Position numbers and translations under genes: made by a program. The notes beneath the pieces are model-generated. The model was not told the DNA's origin and made no database searches. It was given only the letters and a program-made list of their open reading frames with translations. Positions 26,479 through 34,270 of a DNA stretch of 64,000 nucleotides are shown here, in pieces. The stretch comes from Halomonas sp. I5-271120 (GTDB lineage Bacteria > Pseudomonadota > Gammaproteobacteria > Pseudomonadales > Halomonadaceae). The DNA lies in NCBI RefSeq assembly GCF_030553075.1, contig NZ_CP130702.1:124001-188000 (forward strand), read 5' to 3'. Numbering within the stretch: the stretch's first letter is position 1; each line of letters begins with the position of its first letter.

Positions 26479-27576
26479 ATGACTGCAACCGTTCTGGATC
26501 AGATGGCCATCGTCCACGTCGATTTCGACATCTGGACTGGTAAGGCCCGTCTAACCGCAAAGGACCTTCGGCTAGGTGACGATGGTGAAATTCCGCCGTC
26601 TTCTCTGGCTACCCTGGGATCAAAGAATGTCTGCGATCCCAAGCTTCTGAGATCGTTTGCTGCCATCAAGCAGCGTATGGCTCGCTACATGGAGGGCGTT
26701 GGTATGCGCTTCATGAGTGGCTATGCTCTGCCGATCAAGCGTCTCGATGAAGTTAACAAAGAGCTCAACCTGCTTCAGGGCGAGTTCTACCAAGCCCGCG
26801 ATGCGTTTCTGCAATCGTATGACAACGCCGTGCAAGACTGGTGTGACGCTAACCCTGAATGGGCCGACATCATTCGTGATGGGGTCCTATCCCGTGACCG
26901 TGTCGCTGACCGGCTAGGGATGAGCTGGGAAGCATTCCAGATCACCAATGGTGACGTTCAAGCGAGCGGAACCCACGGTGTTGAGAACAAGGCTCGTGCT
27001 CTGGGTGGCGATCTCCTCCAGGAGGTCATCGACACCGCTGCTGAGACCTACTCGACTCATCTGTCCAAGCCTCACTTTCATGTCAGCTTCCGCGTGCGCA
27101 AGCCGCTGAAGACGATGAGGGATAAGGTGGATGGTCTGTCGTTCCTCGATAGCCGCTTCAAACGTCTCGTTCAGCTGATGGATGAGGCGCTGCATTTCCT
27201 CCCCGAGGATAGCAAGGAGCCGGTGCATGGAGAGGGCTACTTCCGCATCAGTGCGGTAGTGCAGATCCTGGCGGATGAAGGGAAGGTTGAAGACTTCGTG
27301 AAGGGTTCCACCTCGGTGGACGATGTCGCGAAGCAGCTCGAGAGCAAGGCCCCGGCCGATGCGTCGAAAGCCAAGTCCAAGAAACAGGGCAAGGCCAAGC
27401 CGCAGGAGCAGGCGCCTGATCTACTCGAAGAGCCCTCCGACGCTGAAATGCCCGACCTGGATGAGCTCCTGGCCGGCCTCGATGAGGTGCTCGACCACGA
27501 CTCCGATGAGTCTCCGAGCGTATTTCAGGCTGAAGAGTCGGCTGCAGCGCCTTCAAGGGGCAGCAGCTACTTCTGA
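26479..27576 (+). CDS. DUF3150 protein
   Basis: 365 residues from ATG 26479. It matches the DUF3150 proteins that accompany CobS-like and CobT-like genes in SXT/IncA/C elements: N-terminal MAIVHVDFDIWTGKARLTAKDL, then helical blocks (RRLDEVNKELNLLQGEFYQARDAF-type) to residue ~270 and an acidic, Lys/Ala-rich tail. The C-terminus GSSYF repeats the ending pattern seen in Exo and the 21654 protein. Function unknown; probably works with the adjacent CobT-like protein. Confidence 0.82.
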   Translation: MTATVLDQMAIVHVDFDIWTGKARLTAKDLRLGDDGEIPPSSLATLGSKNVCDPKLLRSFAAIKQRMARYMEGVGMRFMSGYALPIKRLDEVNKELNLLQGEFYQARDAFLQSYDNAVQDWCDANPEWADIIRDGVLSRDRVADRLGMSWEAFQITNGDVQASGTHGVENKARALGGDLLQEVIDTAAETYSTHLSKPHFHVSFRVRKPLKTMRDKVDGLSFLDSRFKRLVQLMDEALHFLPEDSKEPVHGEGYFRISAVVQILADEGKVEDFVKGSTSVDDVAKQLESKAPADASKAKSKKQGKAKPQEQAPDLLEEPSDAEMPDLDELLAGLDEVLDHDSDESPSVFQAEESAAAPSRGSSYF

Positions 27577-27591
27577 CGCATTTCCTACCCA

Positions 27592-27650
27592 CCCTCAAGG
27601 GACACCGACTCCCTTGATGGGGCTGGTGTCCCTCCATTTGGAGATACACC
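27592..27650 (+). promoter_or_regulatory. Structured switch leader 6 (CobT-like)
   Basis: Hairpin TCAAGGG/CCCTTGA (27595-27601/27611-27617) with outer CCC/GGG. Middle arm GGTGTCCC (27625-27632) pairs with GGGACACC (27599-27606, 8 bp) or forms GGTGT..CTCC with GGAG..ACACC at the ribosome site (27640-27650, 9 bp with an internal loop). Confidence 0.8.
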
Positions 27651-29750
27651 ATGAAAAAACAGCGTAAAGCCGACGTATTCAAGGCACTACCCATTGTTGC
27701 CGCCTCTATGGGGCGCAAGTTCGGGGTGAGGGTCTTGTTTCAAGGCTCAACGGCTATGACGGATGGCAATGTCATCTACCTGCCGACCATGACGGAAGCA
27801 TCGGAACACATCGATGCGCTATGGGGTTATCTGGCTCACGAGTCTGCCCATGTGCGTTTCACGAATTTCGATGCCCTGAGGGAGCAGGGGAAGCGGAGCC
27901 CAATCGAGAAGAACATTCACAACATCCTCGAGGATGGTGTGATCGAGCGGGAAATCATGCGTGTTTTCCCGGGGACCGTTTCTAGCCTACGCGATACCTG
28001 CCAGCACCTGATCGACCACGAGCTATGGATGGACGCTGATGACTTCGACAAGAAGGGCATGGCGACCCCACCAGAGCACACGCTGACGGGCTATATCCTG
28101 TTTCGCATTCGCTGCGACGCAGGCCTAAGCGACCAGGCCGATCTGCTGCAGGGCTACCTGGACCGGTTTGAAAGCCGTTTCCGGAATACCTTCAGTCAGG
28201 CCGTGCAATCTGGATTAGACGATATCCTCGATCGTGCGCATCTCAATGCTGACACAGCGGACACGCTGGCGATGACTGCTGAAATCATGGATTTCCTGCA
28301 GCTCTCGTCGGAAGACCAGGGTGACAGTGACGATACAGATGGTTCATCTAGTCAGGGTGGTGACTCTCAAGACGACGATGAATCAGATGATCAAGGAGGC
28401 GGCGATAGCCAGGACTCATCTGACCAGAGTGAAAGCGACGATGACGCCGATGGCGACGACTCATCCGACCAGAGCGGAAGCGATGGTGACGATGACGCCG
28501 ATGGCGATGACTCATCCGACCAGAGCGGAAGCGATGGTGACGATGACGCCGATGGCGATGACTCATCCGACCAGAGCGGAAGCGATGGTGACGATGACGC
28601 CGATGGCGATGACTCATCCAGCCAGAGCGGAAGCGATGGTGACGATGACGCCGATGGCGATGACTCATCCAGCCAGAGCGGAAGCGATGGTGACGATGAC
28701 GACTCGGCAGGCAGCTCAGGCGAAGAGGGGGATGATGCGGACTCAGATACCTCAGGCAGCTCCTCCAATGGAGATGCCAAGGGTGGCGATGATGCATCGA
28801 CCAGTCCGGATCAGCGCAAGTCACTTCAGGATGCCCTGGCATCGGAAGACGACGATGCGATGGCCGGCGATGTACTGAAACCCCTCAGCGAGGCCATGGA
28901 GGAGGAAGCCAAGAAGACGGCCTCCACGTCCATGGGTAGTTCGGCTCAAACGACTCAGGTGGCAGCGTCCTATGGCGTGAATCCTGATGAGGCAGCCGAC
29001 TTCGTTGCAGCCGGTGCTGACCTGGACCTCGAGGCGCGACGGGTAACGCGTAAGCTGCGCCAGCAGCTGACCGGGCTTGTCCAAGCAAGTCGCTCCTCTC
29101 GGCCTTATGCCACTCGCCGTGGTCGCAAGATGAGCACGGGACGGCTAACTCGACTCAAGACGGGCGATACTCGCGTGTTTAATCGTGAGGATCACCAGAC
29201 TGAGCCCGATACGGCAATTCACCTCCTGGTGGACCGTTCAGGGTCAATGTCGGGTGCTAAGGCTGAAATGGCAGGTCAGGCTACCTACGCGCTTGCGATT
29301 GCCCTGGAAAGCATCGAAGGCGTGAAGGTGTCTGCGAGTTCATTTGGTGGCCAACCGATCCAGAACCTACACCAGCGAGTAGATGAGAACCCGGTGAAGA
29401 CCATTCTCACCGCTTCGCAGACTGCCCGTCGGGCTCCCGGACGCTTTGTGGTCCGCCCCGAAGGCTTGACGCCGCTGGCGCCAGGTATCTGGAGTGCCAT
29501 CTCAGCATTTCGTGAGGCAACGGCAGAGCGCCAAGTGCTGATCGTGCTGACTGATGGAGGCGCCTCTGACTATGAGCCTGCGTCCGAAGTCATGAACCAA
29601 GCTCGCCGACAAGGCGTCGAGGTCTATGGCATCGGCATTGAGGTTCTGGCCAACCCTGAGCTATTCGATGATTCGGCATTGATCACCGAGCTCTCCAGGT
29701 TGGGGCCGGAGCTTTTCCAGCTAGCCAGGAAGCGCATCTTCGCAGCCTGA
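27651..29750 (+). CDS. CobT-like protein with VWA domain, acidic repeats and an HExxH motif
   Basis: 699 residues. The N-terminal ~210 residues resemble CobT-like proteins and contain HESAH (~63-67) inside a helix, a zincin-type HExxH pattern. Residues ~225-400 are an extreme Asp/Ser/Gly region with 17-residue tandem repeats. From ~520 there is a von Willebrand A domain with a complete MIDAS start DRSGSMS and LIVLTDGG. MoxR ATPases and VWA proteins act as pairs that insert metal or remodel complexes; the partner here is the AAA+ protein at 20659. Whether HESAH is catalytic is not known. Confidence 0.83.
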   Translation: MKKQRKADVFKALPIVAASMGRKFGVRVLFQGSTAMTDGNVIYLPTMTEASEHIDALWGYLAHESAHVRFTNFDALREQGKRSPIEKNIHNILEDGVIEREIMRVFPGTVSSLRDTCQHLIDHELWMDADDFDKKGMATPPEHTLTGYILFRIRCDAGLSDQADLLQGYLDRFESRFRNTFSQAVQSGLDDILDRAHLNADTADTLAMTAEIMDFLQLSSEDQGDSDDTDGSSSQGGDSQDDDESDDQGGGDSQDSSDQSESDDDADGDDSSDQSGSDGDDDADGDDSSDQSGSDGDDDADGDDSSDQSGSDGDDDADGDDSSSQSGSDGDDDADGDDSSSQSGSDGDDDDSAGSSGEEGDDADSDTSGSSSNGDAKGGDDASTSPDQRKSLQDALASEDDDAMAGDVLKPLSEAMEEEAKKTASTSMGSSAQTTQVAASYGVNPDEAADFVAAGADLDLEARRVTRKLRQQLTGLVQASRSSRPYATRRGRKMSTGRLTRLKTGDTRVFNREDHQTEPDTAIHLLVDRSGSMSGAKAEMAGQATYALAIALESIEGVKVSASSFGGQPIQNLHQRVDENPVKTILTASQTARRAPGRFVVRPEGLTPLAPGIWSAISAFREATAERQVLIVLTDGGASDYEPASEVMNQARRQGVEVYGIGIEVLANPELFDDSALITELSRLGPELFQLARKRIFAA
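28415..28705 (+). repeat. 51-bp tandem repeats inside the CobT-like gene
   Basis: About five to six copies of a 51-bp unit (core GACTCATCCGACCAGAGCGG, then AGCGATGGTGACGATGACGC) encode a 17-residue Asp/Ser/Gly unit. The inner four copies differ by only a few bases, so copy number has probably changed recently by slippage or recombination, always in frame. Confidence 0.9.
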
Positions 29751-29763
29751 TACTTCATAACTC

Positions 29764-29825
29764 ACCCACGCGGGGCTCTTATTCCCGCCTGGGGGATATG
29801 CAGCCCCATCACTACGGAGCTGCAT
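29764..29825 (+). promoter_or_regulatory. Structured switch leader 7 (methylase)
   Basis: Hairpin GCGGG/CCCGC (29770-29774/29784-29788) with outer CCC/GGG, loop GCTCTTATT. Middle arm ATGCAGC (29798-29804) pairs perfectly with GCTGCAT between the GGAG site and the ATG (29819-29825). The loop word GCTCTTAT is a degenerate version of GCTGCAT, so the pseudoknot partner is weak here. Confidence 0.7.
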
Positions 29826-30713
29826 ATGTTTTCTACTTCGATCGTCTCTTATCCGGATCGTGGCCGTTACGGCAAGTCCTCCTACCGGGGGAACTGCTCC
29901 GGCCATATCGTTCGGGATTTCGTTGAGACCTACATGCCGAATGGCGAGGGCCTATTCGTTGACCCTTCCGAGGGTGGCGGTACGTCCCGCGACGTGGCGA
30001 GAGATCTTGGGGTCCGGTATTTCGGTACCGACCTGTCCCAAGGGTTCAACCTGCTCACTGATGACCTCGCAGAGGCCGCTGGTGAACAGGCTGCTGCCGC
30101 GTGGTGGCATCCCCCTTACTGGGACATGATCGCCTACTCAGGCAAGCAATGGGGCGGTGAAGCCCATCCGCACGATCTGAGCCGGCTACCCCTGCCAGAG
30201 TTTGTCGAGGCCCTCGAGCTGGCCATCATGAATCTTCATGATGCGACCCGCCCGGGTGGCACCTACGGCATCCTGATGGGGAATCTTCGACGGCAAGGCC
30301 GGTACTACAACCTGTCCTCCCTAGTGGAGCGGGTGGCGCCGGGCATGCTGGTCGATGAGATCATCAAGGTCCAACACAACTGCATGTCAGACACGCGGCA
30401 GTATTCATCACGGCTAGTGCGTATCGCGCACGAAAAGCTACTGGTGTTTCGCCGTGACCAGAGCACGTCGCTCATGTTTCTCGAAACCGCCACCGTGCGG
30501 GCGAATAACATGATGACGACGACCTGGCGCTGTGTCGTACGTCGGGTGCTGCAGTGTGGCACCACATTCGATCTGCAGGCGATCTACGCGCGCGTCGAGC
30601 CCTATGCTCAACAGCGTTCTAACAGGAACTGGAAGGCCAAGGTCCGACAGGTTCTGCAGAACCCTGAGCATTTCGATCGCGTGACCAAAGGCGTCTATCG
30701 CCTAGCAAGCTAA
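29826..30713 (+). CDS. DNA methyltransferase-like protein with C-terminal winged-helix segment
   Basis: 295 residues with an N-terminal Rossmann-type methylase fold: SAM-binding region FVDPSEGGGTSRD (~45-57), acidic strand end YFGTDLS, and the catalytic loop HPPYW (~94-98). Amino-methylases usually have D/N/S-PPY/W; His in the first place is unusual. Later, GGTYGILMGNLRRQG fits motif VIII-X order. The last ~50 residues (LQAIYARVEPYAQQ, FDRVTKGVYRLAS) look like a HARE-type winged helix that binds DNA. No restriction partner is adjacent, so a protective or regulatory solitary methylase is likely. Confidence 0.75.
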   Translation: MFSTSIVSYPDRGRYGKSSYRGNCSGHIVRDFVETYMPNGEGLFVDPSEGGGTSRDVARDLGVRYFGTDLSQGFNLLTDDLAEAAGEQAAAAWWHPPYWDMIAYSGKQWGGEAHPHDLSRLPLPEFVEALELAIMNLHDATRPGGTYGILMGNLRRQGRYYNLSSLVERVAPGMLVDEIIKVQHNCMSDTRQYSSRLVRIAHEKLLVFRRDQSTSLMFLETATVRANNMMTTTWRCVVRRVLQCGTTFDLQAIYARVEPYAQQRSNRNWKAKVRQVLQNPEHFDRVTKGVYRLAS

Positions 30714-30719
30714 TTCCAC

Positions 30720-30786
30720 CCCCAGAGGGGACGATCCGTCCCCTCTGGGGCGGTAGTCCCCTCATTTTTAGTCTGAGGAGACTGCC
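30720..30786 (+). promoter_or_regulatory. Structured switch leader 8
   Basis: Perfect 13-bp hairpin (30720-30732/30738-30750, loop GATCC). Middle arm GGTAGTCCCCTC (30752-30763) pairs with GAGGAGACTGCC (30775-30786) over 11 of 12 positions, covering the GAGGAG ribosome site up to the ATG. Loop pairing is weak. Confidence 0.75.
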
Positions 30787-31080
30787 ATGATTAACCGCAT
30801 CATTAACGCGATTCGCACATCTCGTGACGCCCGTCGGGTTCGTCGGCTGCGCAGGCTAATGGGGCTCTCTGAGTCCTGTTCGTTTGCAACGCCGGCCGAA
30901 CCCACCCCTCAACCGATTGAAGGATTTTTGGAGATCGGAAAGGGGATGGAGGTGAGAACCGTCGATGTAGATCCCGCCGAATTTGGCCTCTCGGCCAAAG
31001 GAGAACGGGAAGTTCATCTCGGTGACCGCGATGAGATCAGCATGACCGATCTCGAGCGGGCTCTAAGCCAAGTCGGCTAA
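30787..31080 (+). CDS. Hypothetical protein, 97 residues
   Basis: Basic N-terminus rich in Arg (TSRDARRVRRLRRLMGL), then a Pro-rich hinge and an acidic C-terminal half (VDVDPAEFGLSAKGEREVHL). No transmembrane helix or known domain. The strong leader and good codon use support that it is real; the basic start could bind nucleic acid. Confidence 0.65.
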   Translation: MINRIINAIRTSRDARRVRRLRRLMGLSESCSFATPAEPTPQPIEGFLEIGKGMEVRTVDVDPAEFGLSAKGEREVHLGDRDEISMTDLERALSQVG

Positions 31081-31112
31081 GAGCACACTTCCACAAAGGC
31101 CTCTGGCCTGGT

Positions 31113-31139
31113 GGGAGAGCCCCTCATAGGGGCTCTCTC
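31113..31139 (+). terminator. Possible terminator hairpin without T-run
   Basis: 12-bp stem GGGAGAGCCCCT / AGGGGCTCTCTC region (31113-31124/31128-31139) with loop CAT, after the 97-residue gene. Lacks a T-run, so it may be an mRNA-end stem rather than an efficient terminator. Confidence 0.45.
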
Positions 31140-31162
31140 ATGAGGGGCAATAGCCCATTCAC

Positions 31163-31229
31163 CACCCTGACGGGGGTACGCGAATACCCCCTCGGGGGTG
31201 CTCCGTGCCCGTCGTCTTGACGGAGTCAC
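31163..31229 (+). promoter_or_regulatory. Structured switch leader 9
   Basis: Hairpin GGGGGTA/TACCCCC (31172-31178/31185-31191) with outer CACCC/GGGTG. Middle arm CTCCG (31201-31205) pairs with CGGAG at the ribosome site (31221-31225). Loop pairing CGCG (31179-31182) with CGTG is only 4 bp. Confidence 0.6.
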
Positions 31230-31946
31230 ATGATGCTAGCGAATCGCGCAAACCAGCTATCCCTGGACTTGGATGCACTGCTCTCTGAGGAACCTGGGCC
31301 TGACAAGGCACCGGCGGAGGAAGAGATCTCGATCGATTGGGCCCTGGAGGAAATCCGGAAGCTCTTCGAACCCGAGGTGTCGCCCCTGGCAGTGCCGGAC
31401 GGGTTGTCGAAAGGTAAGGGCAGCAAGACGGACATGCCCCGGCCTCGATACCTGGTCAGGAACCAGACGCCCATTACGAGCCTTTCCGACGTGGAGTGGC
31501 TCGAGCAATTGGGTGCAGAGTTGCTGCAACAAGTCCTCTACGGCTACGAGCTTCACCTGCTGGTCGCTCCCTGCAAGATTCGGCTGTCGACGCCTTCCAC
31601 TGATCCTGATATTCAGGCGGTGTGGGCAGAGATGGCTGAGCTGCTGGAGTGGTCAGATCAGGGGATCGAACAGCTCTGTTACTCATTGGTTGATTACCAG
31701 CTCGACATGCTCGAAAAGGCCCAAAACGTCCATTACGGGCGCGATGGCAACCTTGGCGAGGAGGTTCGGGACATCTGGAACTGGATCAATGAAACCGGGC
31801 CGTATGCCGGCAAGCACAGCCTACCGTTTAGCGAACTGGCGAAGCTTTCCGGTTGCGATGGCGATGAACTGGCGAAAGGGTTGTGGGCACGCCTCCCAGC
31901 CTTTGTCGAACAGGAGCTCCAGCAGGAGCAGAAACGCGTCGCCTAA
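31230..31946 (+). CDS. Hypothetical protein, 238 residues
   Basis: Starts ATGATG at 31230/31233. Acidic, mostly helical; blocks VEWLEQLGAELLQQVLYGYELHL and IWNWINETGPYAGKHSLPFSELAKLSG are the most structured-looking. No known motif, signal peptide or membrane helix. Unknown function. Confidence 0.65.
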   Translation: MMLANRANQLSLDLDALLSEEPGPDKAPAEEEISIDWALEEIRKLFEPEVSPLAVPDGLSKGKGSKTDMPRPRYLVRNQTPITSLSDVEWLEQLGAELLQQVLYGYELHLLVAPCKIRLSTPSTDPDIQAVWAEMAELLEWSDQGIEQLCYSLVDYQLDMLEKAQNVHYGRDGNLGEEVRDIWNWINETGPYAGKHSLPFSELAKLSGCDGDELAKGLWARLPAFVEQELQQEQKRVA

Positions 31947-32048
31947 GCGAGGATAGCCACGGGAAGCCCTCCACCGACAAGTCGGTGGAGGGCCGCTCCC
32001 TAGCCCTCATCGAATTGCTGGCGCTGTCAGCAACTCCATGACGGTTGT

Positions 32049-32095
32049 GCTCTCTTGAGAGCTCAAAGCGGTCTGGGCCGCTCGAAATACCCCAG
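32049..32095 (+). ncRNA. Pseudoknot element c with preceding hairpin
   Basis: Hairpin GCTCT/AGAGC (32049-32053/32058-32062), then pseudoknot stem AGCGG/CCGCT (32067-32071/32078-32082) and loop CTGGG (32073-32077) pairing with CCCAG (32091-32095). The first hairpin differs in sequence from the usual TTCGG..CTGAA form. Confidence 0.75.
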
Positions 32096-32129
32096 CCTTA
32101 CCAACTTCGTCGCACTGCGACATACACCA

Positions 32130-32187
32130 CCCATCGGGGACTCATCCCGATGGGATGGAAGTCCCTGGCAACTCACGAGGGACGACC
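32130..32187 (+). promoter_or_regulatory. Structured switch leader 10
   Basis: Hairpin CCCATCGGG/CCCGATGGG (32130-32138/32146-32154). Middle arm AGTCCC(T) (32160-32166) pairs with GGGACT of the loop (32137-32142, 6 bp) or AGGGAC at the ribosome site (32178-32183, 6 bp). Confidence 0.8.
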
Positions 32188-32658
32188 ATGACAAACCTAC
32201 GCTACAACCGTGTCACTGCCAGCATCGACACACTACAGCGGATCGAAGCAACCGCGGTGCCCATGATGATGGTATGGCCCCACGAGGCTGGTACTGCAGC
32301 GGACCCGACCCTGGTCGATCATCCGACTGCGGCCAAGCTGTGTGAGGCTTACCGCCAGCAGGGGCCTGACGTGCAGGCGAAAATGGAACACATGATCGCT
32401 TCACGTCGCGCCACCTTCGAGTCGCTGTACCGGCAGTTGTTCGGTGCTGTGAATCATGCACCCGAGAGCGACATCGGTGACCACCTCTCAACGGATGTGA
32501 CGCTGATCGATGCTCTTGTGGCGTATCGGGCGAAGCCGATTCCCGTCGAGGAAGAGGTTTCATCCAGTGACCAGCCTGGCCGGCTATCTCGCCTTGCGAG
32601 TGCTCTGGGCCAGACTTTGAGGCAGACCACCGCGCGTATCGGTGCGATGTCCTGGTAA
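32188..32658 (+). CDS. Hypothetical protein, 156 residues
   Basis: Start at ATG 32188, fixed by the leader and its GAGGG site. Helical, no signal or membrane segment; LFGAVNHAPESDIGDHLSTDVTLIDALVAYRA is the central block and the C-terminus is Arg-rich. Not recognised. Confidence 0.65.
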   Translation: MTNLRYNRVTASIDTLQRIEATAVPMMMVWPHEAGTAADPTLVDHPTAAKLCEAYRQQGPDVQAKMEHMIASRRATFESLYRQLFGAVNHAPESDIGDHLSTDVTLIDALVAYRAKPIPVEEEVSSSDQPGRLSRLASALGQTLRQTTARIGAMSW

Positions 32659-32679
32659 TCCACCGCCGTAAATAACCCA

Positions 32680-32743
32680 CCCTCTGGGGGCTCACCACGC
32701 CCCTTGGGGCAGGGAGTCCCCTTCAATCTCGATGGAGACTTCC
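32680..32743 (+). promoter_or_regulatory. Structured switch leader 11
   Basis: Hairpin GGGGC/GCCCC core (32687-32691/32699-32703) with outer CCC/GGG. Middle arm GGGAGTC (32712-32718) pairs with GACTTCC directly before the ATG (32737-32743, 7 bp, one G-U). It argues for the start at 32744 rather than ATG 32732, since GGAG (32734-32737) is then the ribosome site. Confidence 0.7.
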
Positions 32744-33265
32744 ATGCTTAACCTGATCTTCGAAGCTGATATTGATGTGCTGTCCTCACTGTCCGGCACC
32801 ACCGCGCACCTACCTGTGACGTACTGGGCAGGGGAGGTGACTGCTGAACATCAAGTGCTGGAGCGGTTCCACAGCACATGCCTACCTGACGACGCCTGGG
32901 CCAGTCTCAAGCTTCCGTCCGGTGGCAGTCTGCTGGGGCTCAACCTGACCGGTGCCCGGCTCTATAACCGGGAAGGACGCTTCGTTCTTGGGGGCTACTT
33001 CGATCAAGTCGCCGGCACCATCCGCTGGGTGACGCCGGTCATCGATCAAGTCAGTCGAGCCGGTATCGAGCAGCTCGCCGGCCAGCTTCGCCAGGAGGCG
33101 GATCGAGCCAGCTATTGCGGCCATCTCGTGCGGCAGACAGCCCAGATGCTTGAGCTAAGTCTCGTGGATGAGACGGATGCCATGACGTTGGGCTTTCCGA
33201 CCACCGGTACCGCAACCGCTCGTATTGCCATGAACCACGGCATCACGCTGCAGACAGCAGCCTGA
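32744..33265 (+). CDS. Hypothetical protein, 173 residues
   Basis: Predicted alpha/beta protein. GGSLLGLNLTGARLYNREGRFVLGGYFDQVAGTI suggests a small beta-rich fold in the middle, and AGQLRQEADRASYCGHLVRQTAQMLEL a long helix after it. No known family. Start chosen from the leader at 32744. Confidence 0.65.
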   Translation: MLNLIFEADIDVLSSLSGTTAHLPVTYWAGEVTAEHQVLERFHSTCLPDDAWASLKLPSGGSLLGLNLTGARLYNREGRFVLGGYFDQVAGTIRWVTPVIDQVSRAGIEQLAGQLRQEADRASYCGHLVRQTAQMLELSLVDETDAMTLGFPTTGTATARIAMNHGITLQTAA

Positions 33266-33274
33266 TGCCATAAC

Positions 33275-33333
33275 CCCCACAGGGGCACTTCGCCCCAGTG
33301 GGGCGGAGTGTCTCTTGTCTACAGGAGATACCC
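33275..33333 (+). promoter_or_regulatory. Structured switch leader 12
   Basis: Hairpin CCCCAC/GTGGGG with GGGGC/GCCCC (33275-33303). Middle arm CGGAGTG (33304-33310) pairs with CACTTCG (33286-33292, 7 bp); the overlapping GTGTCTC (33308-33314) pairs with GAGATAC at the ribosome site (33325-33331, 7 bp). The two pairings exclude each other. Confidence 0.82.
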
Positions 33334-34206
33334 ATGAACGTGTTTGATCGCTACCTAACCTGGCTTTTCGAGGCGAATGGCTTCCGTGACGCTGATGTCG
33401 CTTACAACATCGGTTTCTGCCAGGGAGATCATTGCACGCTTAAACGTGCCAATGTCTCGCTGTCGGATCCGAAAATACTGGAAGCACTTTGGCCGGTAGA
33501 AACGGCATCCAGGATTCACACCTCTGCTGATATCGTCAAATGCCGGCGCATGCATGAAGTCATACGTGCGCTGGAAGTCGAGTTTGAAGCTGAGGTAAGC
33601 CTGAGCCCCTTCGAGCGATATAGCCTATCCATTACCACTGATATCCCCGATATCGTCAATCGTGTAATACACGATGAGGATGAAGCCGAGATAGCAAGGA
33701 TTGCTCAGCTCTCACAACTGTCTTCTGAGGAAGAATGGCAGAACTGGGCAGAAGATCTCGAGCGTCATGTTGTCGATGAGCTAAATGAGTTCGCAAAGTC
33801 ATTAGGAAGTCGTGCCTATAGCACCCTATCCGATGCGATTCTCAGCTCACCTTTTCAAGAGAAGCCGATACAGGATCGTACGATTGGTGATTATTCCGTA
33901 AAGATCGAGGCATTTTCGAATGATAATGACTTCGAATTTGCGTTCGATATGCTCGAGGATGATGATCATTTTCTCAGTATTCTTTTGGATCTATCCAAGA
34001 GAAAGCTGACATGCGCATCAATCCGTTGTGTGATCGAGCACCTTCCTTCAGGGGAAGAGGCGAGTCACGAATACAACGGAATTATTTGCAGAAGCGATGA
34101 CCCTCGGTACGAAGGTCTGTACTGGGATGTTTTCGCCGAAGCAAAAGCCATGATGCGCGAGATCGTCGGCCCTCATGATAGCAGCATGACGAATCAAGCA
34201 GCCTAA
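33334..34206 (+). CDS. Hypothetical protein, 290 residues
   Basis: Start at ATG 33334, 6 nt after AGGAG. AT-richer than its neighbours. Acidic protein with a helix LEVEFEAEVSLSPFERYS and a C-terminal part containing FAFDMLEDDDHFLSILLDLSKRKL. No recognised domain. Confidence 0.65.
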   Translation: MNVFDRYLTWLFEANGFRDADVAYNIGFCQGDHCTLKRANVSLSDPKILEALWPVETASRIHTSADIVKCRRMHEVIRALEVEFEAEVSLSPFERYSLSITTDIPDIVNRVIHDEDEAEIARIAQLSQLSSEEEWQNWAEDLERHVVDELNEFAKSLGSRAYSTLSDAILSSPFQEKPIQDRTIGDYSVKIEAFSNDNDFEFAFDMLEDDDHFLSILLDLSKRKLTCASIRCVIEHLPSGEEASHEYNGIICRSDDPRYEGLYWDVFAEAKAMMREIVGPHDSSMTNQAA

Positions 34207-34220
34207 CGGCATAACTAACC

Positions 34221-34270
34221 AGAGGTTCCACGCCCCTTAGGGGGCGGGTTCCTCTACAACGGAGGTATCA
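34221..34270 (+). promoter_or_regulatory. Divergent switch leader 13
   Basis: Central hairpin CGCCCC/GGGGCG (34231-34236/34241-34246). CCTCT (34251-34255) can pair with AGAGG before the hairpin (34221-34225), and CCTC with GAGG at the ribosome site (34262-34265). Same logic as the other leaders with the 5' partner outside the loop. Confidence 0.5.

Noticed and set aside
28415..28705. CRISPR-like repeat array
   Set aside because: Units are contiguous 51-bp in-frame coding repeats without spacers inside the CobT-like gene.
20659..29750. Cobalamin biosynthesis genes
   Set aside because: CobS/CobT resemblance is to the AAA+/VWA fold only; no CobN or other pathway gene is present.
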